This document shows, in pieces, positions 26,861 to 35,223 of a stretch of DNA of 64,000 nt. The notes beneath the pieces are model-generated. The model did not search any database, was not told the DNA's origin, and saw only the letters and a program-made list of their open reading frames with translations. The DNA is taken from NCBI RefSeq assembly GCF_022682305.1, contig NZ_CP093529.1:358313-422312 (forward strand). The letters are read 5' to 3'. The position numbers and the translations under genes are program-made. This DNA is from Shinella zoogloeoides. GTDB lineage: Bacteria; Pseudomonadota; Alphaproteobacteria; Rhizobiales; Rhizobiaceae. The number at the start of each line of letters is the position of its first letter. The stretch's first letter is position 1.

Positions 26861-26934
26861 GATGGGTGAGGAATCGCTAGGAATCACCATCAGGCCCGGC
26901 GCCTTGCCGTGGAAGAATGCAAGGAGAGTCGAGA

Positions 26935-28083
26935 ATGTCGTGGCAGCACCCCGTTCCCCCGATTGCCGATGAGGAGAGGCAGGCGCGTCTTGTCCGGCTG
27001 CGTGCGGCGCTGGAAGCCCGCGGTCTTGCGGGCATGCTGCTCGGGCCGAGCGAGAGCCTGCGCTATTTCACCGGTCTCGTCTGGCATGCCAGCGAGCGCT
27101 TTCTCGGGACGCTGGTCACGCCCACCGGCCTTTTCTACATCGTGCCGGGCTTCGAACGGAGCCGCGTCGAGACCCTGCCGCATCTGGCGGCCGACATTCT
27201 CGAATGGAAGGAAGAGGAAAGCAGCGCCGCGCTGGTGGCCGGCATGCTTGAGGCGGGTGGCGTTCTTGCCGTCGACGACGCCATGCCGCTTTACTTCTAT
27301 CATGCCTTGGCGGCGCGGCTGGGGACGGAGCGGCTGATGGACGGCGGACCGATCCTCAATACGCTCCGCCGCATCAAGTCGCCGGCCGAAATCGCGCTGA
27401 TCCAGTATGCTATGGACCTGACGCTCGGCCTCCACCGGCAGGTGCACGCCATGCTGGAACCGGGCGTGCGCGCTTCGGAGGTCGTCAAGTTCATCGACCG
27501 TCGGCATCGGGAACTTGGAGCCGACGACGGCTCGACCTTCGCCATCGTCTCCTTCGGCGCGGCGACCTCGCTGCCGCACGGCGCCGATGGCGATCAGGTC
27601 CTGACTGAGGATGACGTTATTCTGGTGGATACCGGCTGCCGCATCGACGGCTACCACTCCGACCTGACGCGTACCTACAAGCTGGCGCCAGGTGACACCG
27701 CCTTCGAGGATGCATGGGCGATCGAGCGCGAGGCCCAGCAGGCTGTGTTCGATGCGGCGAAGCTCGGCGCGTCCTGTTCCAGCCTGGACGATGCGGCGCG
27801 CGCAGTGCTCGCCCGATACGGCCTTGGCCCGGACTACGCCCTGCCCGGCCTGCCCCATCGCGCCGGCCATGGCCTCGGCCTGCAGATCCACGAAGAGCCG
27901 TATATCGTGCGCGGCAATGCGACGCCGCTTGCGGCGGGCATGTGTTTCTCCAACGAGCCGATGCTTGTTTTTCCGGGAAAATTCGGAATCCGCCTCGAGG
28001 ATCACATCTACATGACCGAGGACGGCCCCCGCTGGTTCACCGAGCCGGCCAAGGGGCCGACCGATCCGTTCCAGGCTGTCTGA
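26935..28083 (+). CDS. M24-family metallopeptidase (Xaa-Pro dipeptidase-like)
   Basis: 382 residues with an N-terminal creatinase-like domain and a C-terminal pita-bread domain. The dinuclear metal ligands are visible in VDTGCRIDGYHSDLTRTY (two Asp), HRAGHGLGLQIHEEPY (His), SNEPML (Glu) and RLEDH (Glu). It likely hydrolyses Xaa-Pro dipeptides or related amide bonds in the cytosol. The start at 26935 has AAGGAGA about 7 nt upstream; the ATG at 26917 would put that site inside the gene. It stands alone after the lpiA-acvB operon. Confidence 0.88.
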   Translation: MSWQHPVPPIADEERQARLVRLRAALEARGLAGMLLGPSESLRYFTGLVWHASERFLGTLVTPTGLFYIVPGFERSRVETLPHLAADILEWKEEESSAALVAGMLEAGGVLAVDDAMPLYFYHALAARLGTERLMDGGPILNTLRRIKSPAEIALIQYAMDLTLGLHRQVHAMLEPGVRASEVVKFIDRRHRELGADDGSTFAIVSFGAATSLPHGADGDQVLTEDDVILVDTGCRIDGYHSDLTRTYKLAPGDTAFEDAWAIEREAQQAVFDAAKLGASCSSLDDAARAVLARYGLGPDYALPGLPHRAGHGLGLQIHEEPYIVRGNATPLAAGMCFSNEPMLVFPGKFGIRLEDHIYMTEDGPRWFTEPAKGPTDPFQAV

Positions 28084-28130
28084 AGCGCTTTTCTTCGCAA
28101 TGAGCCAATGGAGTGCGCCAGTGGCGGATG

Positions 28131-29264
28131 TCAGGCGTGCGCGCCGGTGAGCGCCCGGTTCATCTTCCCGATCAGCGGCTTCTCAATATAGCGGAAGGAT
28201 AGCCTTGCGGCGCCTGTCGCTATTAGCGATGCAGCGACGAATACGGCGACGCGCAGGCCGACCGGAGAAGATTCACTGTCGCCGCCCACCAGGTTGAAAA
28301 CCAGTGTGATTGCGAGAGCGTGAAAGATATACCCGCCATAGGATATCTCACCGATGCGCTGGAAGAGTCGCACGCGTGTCAGCGAGCGCCAGGGTGCGGT
28401 TCCGGCGGCCGTCCAGGCTAGAATGCCGCCGGCGAAGAGTGCGACAGCCGAGTAGAGCCAGATTTCCCGGCCGTTGCCGTACATGATGCCGGAAAGGATA
28501 TCGCGGACGATATCGACGCCGGTGCGACCGAGCAGGAAATGGTTCACGCCGGCATAGACCAGCACATAGAGACCGAGGGCGGCCGTCCCTGCCGCGAAAA
28601 GCAGGCGTTCACCGCCTCTCTCGCGGATAAACGACCAGTTCAGGGCGAGTATGGCGCCGATGGCGAAGGAATCGAAATGTAGGAAGGAGGTCGCATAGAT
28701 GCCGTAGGCAACAGCCAGGTCGCTTCCGAGGATGTCAGGGGCCAGCATGCCGGCTACCCCGCGTACCAGGGGGCTGATGATCGCCATCGCCATCAGGGCT
28801 TGCAGCAGCCGCTTCCCGTTCAGATAGGCGAAGAGGAAGCCGTAGAGCGCATAGAACTGCATCTCGACGGAAATCGTCCAGAGATGCCCGACCGGCCAGT
28901 CCTGCATCTCGCCAAATCCGAAAATCATCGCGAAGTTGTTGTAGAAGAGTAGCAGCGATATCAGGGCGCCCGGTTCGGCGGTCTTGCCAAGCGCCCACAG
29001 CATGGTCACGCCCAGAAGCAGATAGAAGGCATAGACGGGAATGATCCTCGCGGAGCGCCGTGCATAGAACGATGTCAGCAATTGTGCCCTGTCGTCGTTG
29101 CCATGGCGCATCAGCGACAGGGTGACGACGAAACCGGAGATCACATAGAACAGCCAGACGCCGGTCCATCCGAACGGCAGGATGCCGCAATGCTGGGCGA
29201 CAACAGCCAACATCGCAAAGCACCGAAGGCTGTCCACCTCACCGGAACGTGTCCCCCCCTGCAT
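28131..29264 (-). CDS. Acyltransferase 3 family membrane protein (OafA/ExoZ type)
   Basis: 377 residues with about ten membrane helices. The N-terminus holds the family block EVDSLRCFAMLAVVAQHCG, with the conserved Arg and His, followed by WTGVWLFYVISGFVVTLSL. Such proteins O-acetylate or O-acylate surface polysaccharides in the inner membrane. It is the first gene of the polysaccharide locus. The gap to the upstream cupin gene on the same strand is 19 nt, so the two are co-transcribed. Confidence 0.87.
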   Translation of the reverse strand: MQGGTRSGEVDSLRCFAMLAVVAQHCGILPFGWTGVWLFYVISGFVVTLSLMRHGNDDRAQLLTSFYARRSARIIPVYAFYLLLGVTMLWALGKTAEPGALISLLLFYNNFAMIFGFGEMQDWPVGHLWTISVEMQFYALYGFLFAYLNGKRLLQALMAMAIISPLVRGVAGMLAPDILGSDLAVAYGIYATSFLHFDSFAIGAILALNWSFIRERGGERLLFAAGTAALGLYVLVYAGVNHFLLGRTGVDIVRDILSGIMYGNGREIWLYSAVALFAGGILAWTAAGTAPWRSLTRVRLFQRIGEISYGGYIFHALAITLVFNLVGGDSESSPVGLRVAVFVAASLIATGAARLSFRYIEKPLIGKMNRALTGAHA

Positions 29265-29283
29265 CGGCTGCTCCTTGCCCGGT

Positions 29284-29781
29284 TTAGAAAGACGGCTGCT
29301 GTTGGCGCATCGCGTTCCTCAGGCGGTAGAGGGCGGCGATGGGGGATGGGAAGGGACGGCGGATGAAGGCGGCTTTCTTGACGTAGTTGTCGATGCGCCA
29401 TGTCGCCCAGCTTCGCGCCGCGAAGTAGCCCATGTCCCCTGCGCGCAGCGTATAGGCGTTTCCGTCCTCGTCCGTGATATGGACCTCGCCTTCGAGGATG
29501 ATGACCGTCTCGTCCCAGTTGAAATGCCAGCGGAAGGTTCCGGCGGTGCAGTCCCATAGGGCCGAGAACGAGGAATCGTCCGCGCTGCGGACGTGCTCGG
29601 CGGCGCGCGCCACTGGGTTTCCTTCGAGGATCCAATCCGGTTCGATGGGCGCATCCCGCATCTCAAGGTCGCGTGCCCGTTTGCAGACGGTCGTCACGCG
29701 CTCCTGCGCCGCGGAATTGTTCGAGGATGCACGTCGCGCCGCCATGGCGACGGCACCGGCAACGAGTAGTTTCAAAACCAA
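29284..29781 (-). CDS. Membrane-anchored cupin-domain protein
   Basis: 165 residues. A short hydrophobic N-terminus (VLKLLVAGAVAMAA) may anchor or export the protein. The rest is a single Cupin_3 (DUF861-like) domain: ALWDCTAGTFRWHFNWDETVIILEGEVHITDEDG, then AGDMGYF, with the usual EGEV and GD turns. Function is unknown. It sits between the acyltransferase and a divergent polymerase in the polysaccharide locus, so a role in polymer modification or sugar binding is plausible only from context. Confidence 0.75.
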   Translation of the reverse strand: MVLKLLVAGAVAMAARRASSNNSAAQERVTTVCKRARDLEMRDAPIEPDWILEGNPVARAAEHVRSADDSSFSALWDCTAGTFRWHFNWDETVIILEGEVHITDEDGNAYTLRAGDMGYFAARSWATWRIDNYVKKAAFIRRPFPSPIAALYRLRNAMRQQQPSF

Positions 29782-29852
29782 GCTTCCGCTCCTTCTTCCT
29801 TAGGTTGTCTGCATCATGGAAAACAAGGATGACGATACGGTTGAAAAAACCG

Positions 29853-29864
29853 TTAAGATCTTAT
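29853..29864. promoter_or_regulatory. TTAAGATCTTAT near-palindrome in the cupin/polymerase gap
   Basis: The 281-nt divergent gap 29782-30062 has no gene. It holds this near-perfect palindrome centred on AAGATCTT. Similar TTAAG(G)AT strings occur in two other promoter gaps of the same locus (35146-35157 and 41757-41768). Confidence 0.3.
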
Positions 29865-30062
29865 CGATTGCTCGCAATTCCCGCGGTCCGGAACACGTTT
29901 TTCCGGTGAATGTCACACTTTGGGACGCACGGGCTTCCTACGGGCGGAGGAAGGCGGGATACGGCCGGCGCTTAAGCAAAGATTCACGTCGCTGTGGTTT
30001 GGTCGTTCCGGATAGGCTTAGAATGCAAGGACCGGGCGCGCCTCGCCTGCAAAGAGAGCGAA

Positions 30063-31490
30063 ATGGATTTGATACCGGTCATCGTGTTCTGGGGACTTCT
30101 GCTCGTCGGAATGTTCAGCCGGGGACCGTTCATCTTCTACTTGCTGTTCGGTTCCATGGCCTTCGGTGCCTTCGCCGTCATCCCGCCTGAATTCACGCAG
30201 GGTCTGAGCTTCACGCCGCCCCCTATCATCGCGCTTGCCATCATCCTCATCTATGGCGGCGGTACGAAGGGCCTGTCACGGATGCTGGACATTGCCCTGC
30301 GTCCCTCCCAGTGTCTGCTGCTGTTCCTGTTCTGGATCGTCGCCATCTGGGTCACCCTCTTCATGCCACGGATTTTCGCCGGGGCCGTCACGATCATTCC
30401 AATGAAGCTGGAAGGCTCAACCTCGGGTGATCCCCTTTACCCGACGATGCAGAACATCTCGCAGCTCATGTACCTGACGATTTCGATCGTGACGGTGTTC
30501 GCCTGTGCCCTTGCCTTTCGCACCGCGTCCACGCGTCAGCACCTGCTGGCAGCCCTGTGCGTCGGCGGGGCCGTCATCGTCCTGACTGGCATTCTCGACC
30601 TCGTCGGTCTTGGCCCTTATCTGGACATGTTCCGAACGGCCCAGTACGGCTACCTGACGGATGTAGAGATCGCGGATGTCAAGCGCATCGTCGGCCTGAT
30701 GTCGGAGGCGTCAGCCTACGGCTCCACGGCGGTGGCGTTCCTCTCCGCAATCTATTTCTTCCGCCGTGCGATCGTCTCGCCCTGGTTGCGGCTTTACGGC
30801 GCGCCCTGCCTCATCGTTCTTCTTTCGCTGTTCTCGCTTCTTTCCACATCCTCCGCGGCTTATGCGGGCCTTGGCGTCTTCGCCTGCGTGGCGGCGGCGG
30901 AATGGTTCTGGCGGCTGTTGATGACGGATCAGGGCAGCCAGGCGCGGGAAGGACTGGTGGCCGAATTCTGGGTAGTCGTTCTTGGTCTCGCTGCCATCTA
31001 CGTCCTGATGCTCACCTATCCTGCGATCTTTGATCCGTTTCTGAAGCTGATCGATACGATCATCTTCAAGAAGACTGCGTCGGATTCATTTGAGGAGCGT
31101 AGCATGTGGACGGCCGTATCCCTGCAAGCGCTCTGGGATACCTGGGGTCTGGGGGTCGGCGTGGGGGCGACCCGCGCCTCCAACGGCTTCGTGGCGGTCT
31201 TCAGCAACAGCGGCATCGCCGGCGGCCTGTTCTACTATGGCTTCATGCTGCAGACGTTCCTGCGCCGTGCGCGGCCGGGCGCGGCGGTGGATGCCGCCAT
31301 GCTGAACGCTGTGCGCTTCTATATGCCGCCGGTCTTCATAACGGGTGTCCTTGCCGGCACCTCTGCCGATTTTGGCATCATGAATGCCTGTATCTATGCG
31401 ATGGCGGCCTCGATTGCCTGGACCGCGCCGGCTCCCGCTACCGCGCGGCCCGTGACCGGCCGATCCATCCGCCATGAAAGGCCTGCCTGA
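30063..31490 (+). CDS. Polysaccharide polymerase/O-antigen-ligase-like membrane protein (Wzy type)
   Basis: 475 residues with about ten to twelve hydrophobic segments and a long extracytoplasmic loop around 340-390. Segments such as SLFSLLSTSSAAYAGLGVF and LWDTWGLGVGVGATRASNGFVAVFSNSGIAGGLFYYGFML resemble the Wzy/WaaL superfamily. It probably polymerises lipid-linked repeat units in the periplasmic leaflet. Start chosen at 30063 (GAGAG upstream) rather than 29994. It abuts the flippase gene with no gap (stop 31490, next start 31491). Family assignment rests on topology and context. Confidence 0.75.
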   Translation: MDLIPVIVFWGLLLVGMFSRGPFIFYLLFGSMAFGAFAVIPPEFTQGLSFTPPPIIALAIILIYGGGTKGLSRMLDIALRPSQCLLLFLFWIVAIWVTLFMPRIFAGAVTIIPMKLEGSTSGDPLYPTMQNISQLMYLTISIVTVFACALAFRTASTRQHLLAALCVGGAVIVLTGILDLVGLGPYLDMFRTAQYGYLTDVEIADVKRIVGLMSEASAYGSTAVAFLSAIYFFRRAIVSPWLRLYGAPCLIVLLSLFSLLSTSSAAYAGLGVFACVAAAEWFWRLLMTDQGSQAREGLVAEFWVVVLGLAAIYVLMLTYPAIFDPFLKLIDTIIFKKTASDSFEERSMWTAVSLQALWDTWGLGVGVGATRASNGFVAVFSNSGIAGGLFYYGFMLQTFLRRARPGAAVDAAMLNAVRFYMPPVFITGVLAGTSADFGIMNACIYAMAASIAWTAPAPATARPVTGRSIRHERPA

Positions 31491-32966
31491 ATGTCTTCTT
31501 CCGCCGATGCCCCCCTGTCGCAGCGAACTGTCCGTGCCGGCCTCTGGACGGTCGGCGCCCGCCTGTCCTCCCGGGTCATCGATCTGGTCGCCTTGCTCGT
31601 GCTGGCGCGCTTTCTTGGGCCGGCGGATTTCGGTCTCGTCGCGACGGCGATGACCATCATCTTCATCGTTGAGGCGATACTCGAATTGCCTCTTGCCTCT
31701 GCCCTTATCCGCCTTCCGGAGATCAGCCGGCGCGCTTATGATACGGCCTTTACTCTCGGGCTTATGCGTGGCATCGCCGTCGCCGCCCTCATGGCGGCCC
31801 TGTCCTATCCGCTCGCCCGTTTTTATGGCGACGAAAGGCTGGTGCCGCTGATCTGCACCCTCGCCCTCGCGCCCGCCATGCGCGGTTTGGCAAGCCCGCG
31901 CATGGTGCAGTTCGAAAAGTCGATGGATTTTCGCCGGCGCGGTATCCTGGAGTTCCTCGGAAAGACAACCGCCGCAGCCGTCGCCATCACGATTGCCGTG
32001 GCCACGGGAAGCTACTGGGCCATTGCCGCCAGCACCATCACCGCGCCGACCGTTATGATGATCGTTTCCTATGCCATGGCGCCGATGTTGCCGCGCCTGA
32101 CGTTGACGGACTGGCCCCTGTTTGCCGATGTGGTCGGCTGGAACTTCGCCTCACAGATCCTCGCCGCCATCAACTGGCAGATCGACCGCCTGCTTCTGCC
32201 TCGTTACATCGATACTGCATCCTTCGGCCGGTTCACGGCGGCTAACGATCTTGCCTCGCTGCCGTTCCAGGCGGTCGCGGCGCCCGCTGCGGGCCCGCTG
32301 ATGGCAGCCTTCGTCAATGCGCGCGAAAAGGGGACGCTCAGGGAAACCTATCTCAAGAGCAGCGGCGGCCTCGTTCTTATCCTGTTGCCGATCCTTTGCT
32401 TCATGGCGCTTCTTTCCGGCCCGGTGATCCGGGTCCTGCTCGGGGCGAACTGGAACGAGGCCGCGCCGATACTGACGTGGATCGCCCTCGTCGGCCTCGT
32501 TTCCCTGCCGGTGATCCCCATGCCGTCGCTCGCCATGCTGGTCGGCCGGTCGAAAGCGCTTGCGGTGCGGTCCCTGATCGAGTTCTCCGTCCGCCTTCCC
32601 CTTTCGCTCGCTGGAGTGATCTTCTTCGGCATCCCCGGCGCGATCGCGGCGAGATTGGGCGGTGCGCTCGCCGGGAGTGTCTCGTCCTTCTTCCTTATCA
32701 GGGAGATTGCCGGGATCGGTTGCCTCGAGCAGCTTTCGGTGGTCGTGCGTCCGCTTCTCGCCCTCGTCCCGGCGGCCCTCGCCCTGCATCTGTGCGAGCT
32801 GTATCTGGATTTCGACGGCGCGCTCCATGTCAGCTTCGTCGCGTCCGGCGCGGTATATTGCCTGACCTATGCCGCCTTCATCTATCTTTTCTGGGTGGCG
32901 GCCCGCCGGCCGGAAGGGGTGGAGGCGAGCCTTGCCGGAATGATCGCCCGCTACACCTGCAAATAG
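31491..32966 (+). CDS. Polysaccharide flippase (Wzx/MATE-like, PST family)
   Basis: 491 residues with 12-14 predicted helices. It begins with QRTVRAGLWTVGARLSSRVIDLVALLVLARFLGPADFGLVATA, a textbook start for the polysaccharide transporter (RfbX/ExoT) family. It flips undecaprenyl-linked oligosaccharides across the inner membrane. It directly follows the polymerase gene, as in Wzx/Wzy pathways. No regulation visible. Confidence 0.88.
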   Translation: MSSSADAPLSQRTVRAGLWTVGARLSSRVIDLVALLVLARFLGPADFGLVATAMTIIFIVEAILELPLASALIRLPEISRRAYDTAFTLGLMRGIAVAALMAALSYPLARFYGDERLVPLICTLALAPAMRGLASPRMVQFEKSMDFRRRGILEFLGKTTAAAVAITIAVATGSYWAIAASTITAPTVMMIVSYAMAPMLPRLTLTDWPLFADVVGWNFASQILAAINWQIDRLLLPRYIDTASFGRFTAANDLASLPFQAVAAPAAGPLMAAFVNAREKGTLRETYLKSSGGLVLILLPILCFMALLSGPVIRVLLGANWNEAAPILTWIALVGLVSLPVIPMPSLAMLVGRSKALAVRSLIEFSVRLPLSLAGVIFFGIPGAIAARLGGALAGSVSSFFLIREIAGIGCLEQLSVVVRPLLALVPAALALHLCELYLDFDGALHVSFVASGAVYCLTYAAFIYLFWVAARRPEGVEASLAGMIARYTCK

Positions 32967-33027
32967 GAAACGTCGCTCCTCCGCGCGGCGAACGGAAGGA
33001 TCGGATGCTTCGGACATTCGGCTAAGC

Positions 33028-33924
33028 CTACATGTCGAGGATATTCCTTGGATCGATGCGGCCGGTGAGAAGGTCGCGTAGCGCGAGCATGTTGCCCTGT
33101 AGCCGGCCGCGCCGGTCGGTCCAGGGTTCGGGCTTCAGGCTGCGGGCGAGGTTCGACGTGACGTTCCGCAGGATGCCGCCCAAGGCGTGGTGCAGGGGCA
33201 TGTTGCCCTTGCGATGGATGTAGACGCGGTTGGCGACCTGCGAATAGCCGAGCCGCCTTCCGGGGCTGCGCCCCGCCTTCTTCGTGCCGAGATGCACGCC
33301 GCGCATCCGGTCGGCCCGGACGATCCTGCCGGAGGTTGCCAACTGGCGTGAGAAGTCGATGTCCTCCAGCCAGGAGTAGAACGGCAGGTTCTCGTCGAAG
33401 CGAACGGCGCGATCGCGGACCGGCGCCATGCGGATCGCCATGTTGCAGCCATAGCCGTTGAAGGTCGGTTCGATCGAGGGCGCGCCGCCGGGGACGTCCG
33501 CGGCCAGCAGCGCGCGTCCCTCCTCGAATTCGAAACCCGGCCCGCCTATGCCGTCGGCGATGACGTGGCCGGTGGCGATCACGATTGTGGGGTCGGATGC
33601 GAAGAGCTTCTCGACCTCGCCGAGATAGTCGGCGGCCGGAAGGAAGTCGTCGTCGAAGAAGACGACGATATCCGCCGTCGCGGCGGACAGGAGGAGGTTG
33701 CGTTGATATGACAGGCCGGCAGAACCCGGCAGGATCATGATAGCGCCGTCATAGGCCGAAAGCCCCTCGGGATCGATATCCTCGGGGCTGGCGGGGCAGA
33801 TGAGGAATTCGTCGGGCCGGCGCTGCTGGTTGTTGAGGAAGACGACTGTCTGCGTCAGGATATCCCGGCGCCCGGCCGTGGCGATGGCGATGGCGATGGT
33901 CAGGCCATCCTTCTGGATGCTCAT
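33028..33924 (-). CDS. Glycosyltransferase family 2
   Basis: 298 residues. GT-A fold signatures: TIAIATAGRRDILTQTVVFLNNQ at the N-terminus and VFFDDDFLP with the metal-binding Asp triplet. ENLPFYSWLEDIDFSRQL is the typical acceptor-side motif with the ED pair. It adds one sugar to the lipid-linked repeat unit in the cytosol. Start at 33924 is preceded by GAGGA; the frame opens at a TTG 18 nt earlier. It follows the epimerase gene (same strand, 42 nt gap) and converges on the flippase gene. Confidence 0.88.
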   Translation of the reverse strand: MSIQKDGLTIAIAIATAGRRDILTQTVVFLNNQQRRPDEFLICPASPEDIDPEGLSAYDGAIMILPGSAGLSYQRNLLLSAATADIVVFFDDDFLPAADYLGEVEKLFASDPTIVIATGHVIADGIGGPGFEFEEGRALLAADVPGGAPSIEPTFNGYGCNMAIRMAPVRDRAVRFDENLPFYSWLEDIDFSRQLATSGRIVRADRMRGVHLGTKKAGRSPGRRLGYSQVANRVYIHRKGNMPLHHALGGILRNVTSNLARSLKPEPWTDRRGRLQGNMLALRDLLTGRIDPRNILDM

Positions 33925-33966
33925 GGTCTGGTCCTCGTGCAAATCCGGTATTCCGCGTTTCCGTGG

Positions 33967-34938
33967 CTAGATGAAGCGGCCGCCGCTCTGGGCGTTCCAT
34001 CGCTCGATGGCCGACGGAAGCTTCCCCTCCGCCGCTCTGCCCGCCGTTTCCAGCCAGGCGGGAACCACATCGGTCGAGCGTACGAGCTTCATGACGCGGT
34101 CGGGATGGATACCGAGGCCCATGACGGAGAAGGGGCGCAGGAGTGTGGCGGCCAATGTCACCACGCCGCGTGGCACGAGGAAGGTTTTCGCGCCGCGCAT
34201 GTGCTGCGCGCGGAACGTCTCGACGATCTCTTCGAGCGTATAGCGGTCGGGGTAGCAGCCGTTGAAGAGGACGAAGCGTTCAGGCTGCCGGGCGGCGAAT
34301 TCCAGTGCGTCCAGCAGGTCCTCCACGTAGAAGCACGCCTTGATCGTGTCCTTGCGGCCCGGATAGATGAAGAAGCCTTTCTTCAGCAGCTTGGCCATGC
34401 GCGTGAAATTGCCGCCTTCCCCGGGGCCGAAGATGACCGCGGGCCGGCATATGACGAGGCGGCGGCTCTCGTCCTCCTCCAGCCAGTCCCGCTGGATGCG
34501 CTCGGCCATGTATTTCGACCAGCCATAGGGCGACTCAGGAGCGGGGGGCGTGTCTTCCCGCTTGGTTTCCTCGCCCGGGCCGTAGACGGAGATCGAGCTG
34601 GTGAAGACGATCTCGCGGATGCCGAGCCGTCGCGCCAGCGCCGTGATCGCGGTCGCGCCGAGGATGTTCGTTTCATAATATTCGTGGGCGGGATGTCCGG
34701 GCGTGGTATGGACGGCCGCGAGATTGTAGATGCGGTCGATCCGCATGCCGGGATCGAATGCCGACAGGTCGCGCACATCGCCGTGCAGATAGGACACGCC
34801 ATCCAGCCGCTCGCGCGGCGGACGTATATCGACCGAGACGACATGCTGCCCTTCTGCGGCAAGCCTGCGCACCAGGTGCGTTCCGATGAAACCGGAGCCG
34901 CCGAAGACGAGGGCGTTCCTGGATGTCTCACCAATCAT
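33967..34938 (-). CDS. NAD-dependent sugar-nucleotide epimerase/dehydratase
   Basis: 323 residues of the extended short-chain dehydrogenase family. Rossmann motif GGSGFIGTHLV near the N-terminus, VDIRPPRE after strand 2, SSISVYGPGE and the catalytic YGWSKYMAE (YxxxK). It probably makes a modified nucleotide sugar for the polysaccharide. GGGAGG lies 9 nt upstream of the ATG at 34938; the open frame reaches back to 35091 but the first 51 residues are not SDR-like. Co-directional with the GT2 gene. A 7-bp inverted repeat (TTGCGCC/GGCGCAA) is 48-71 nt upstream. Confidence 0.88.
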   Translation of the reverse strand: MIGETSRNALVFGGSGFIGTHLVRRLAAEGQHVVSVDIRPPRERLDGVSYLHGDVRDLSAFDPGMRIDRIYNLAAVHTTPGHPAHEYYETNILGATAITALARRLGIREIVFTSSISVYGPGEETKREDTPPAPESPYGWSKYMAERIQRDWLEEDESRRLVICRPAVIFGPGEGGNFTRMAKLLKKGFFIYPGRKDTIKACFYVEDLLDALEFAARQPERFVLFNGCYPDRYTLEEIVETFRAQHMRGAKTFLVPRGVVTLAATLLRPFSVMGLGIHPDRVMKLVRSTDVVPAWLETAGRAAEGKLPSAIERWNAQSGGRFI

Positions 34939-34985
34939 AGTGATATGCCTCCCGAGGCAGATAGGGGCGCAAGAAAACGAGGTGT

Positions 34986-35009
34986 TTGCGCCGATTCTAA
35001 TAGGCGCAA
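34986..35009. promoter_or_regulatory. Inverted repeat upstream of the epimerase
   Basis: TTGCGCC (34986-34992) and GGCGCAA (35003-35009), 10-nt spacer, in the 285-nt divergent gap between epimerase and hydrolase genes. The same gap carries TCTTAAGGATAT at 35146-35157. Otherwise the gap has no gene. Confidence 0.35.
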
Positions 35010-35223
35010 CATCTGGATAATTGTTTAAGCCGCCGCCCGAAATCCGAACGGTCCGACCTTTCCCGCTCGAAATAGGGCGCCTTGAAGGCAAAGAAGCGCG
35101 CGCTTATCCGCTCAATTGGGCGAAAAATGGTGAGAAATTCAGGTTTCTTAAGGATATTCGGGTTTTCTGTGGACTGATGGAAAGTCTCGCCGAGCGGTAT
35201 CTCCCGGCAGGAAAGGTTCGATA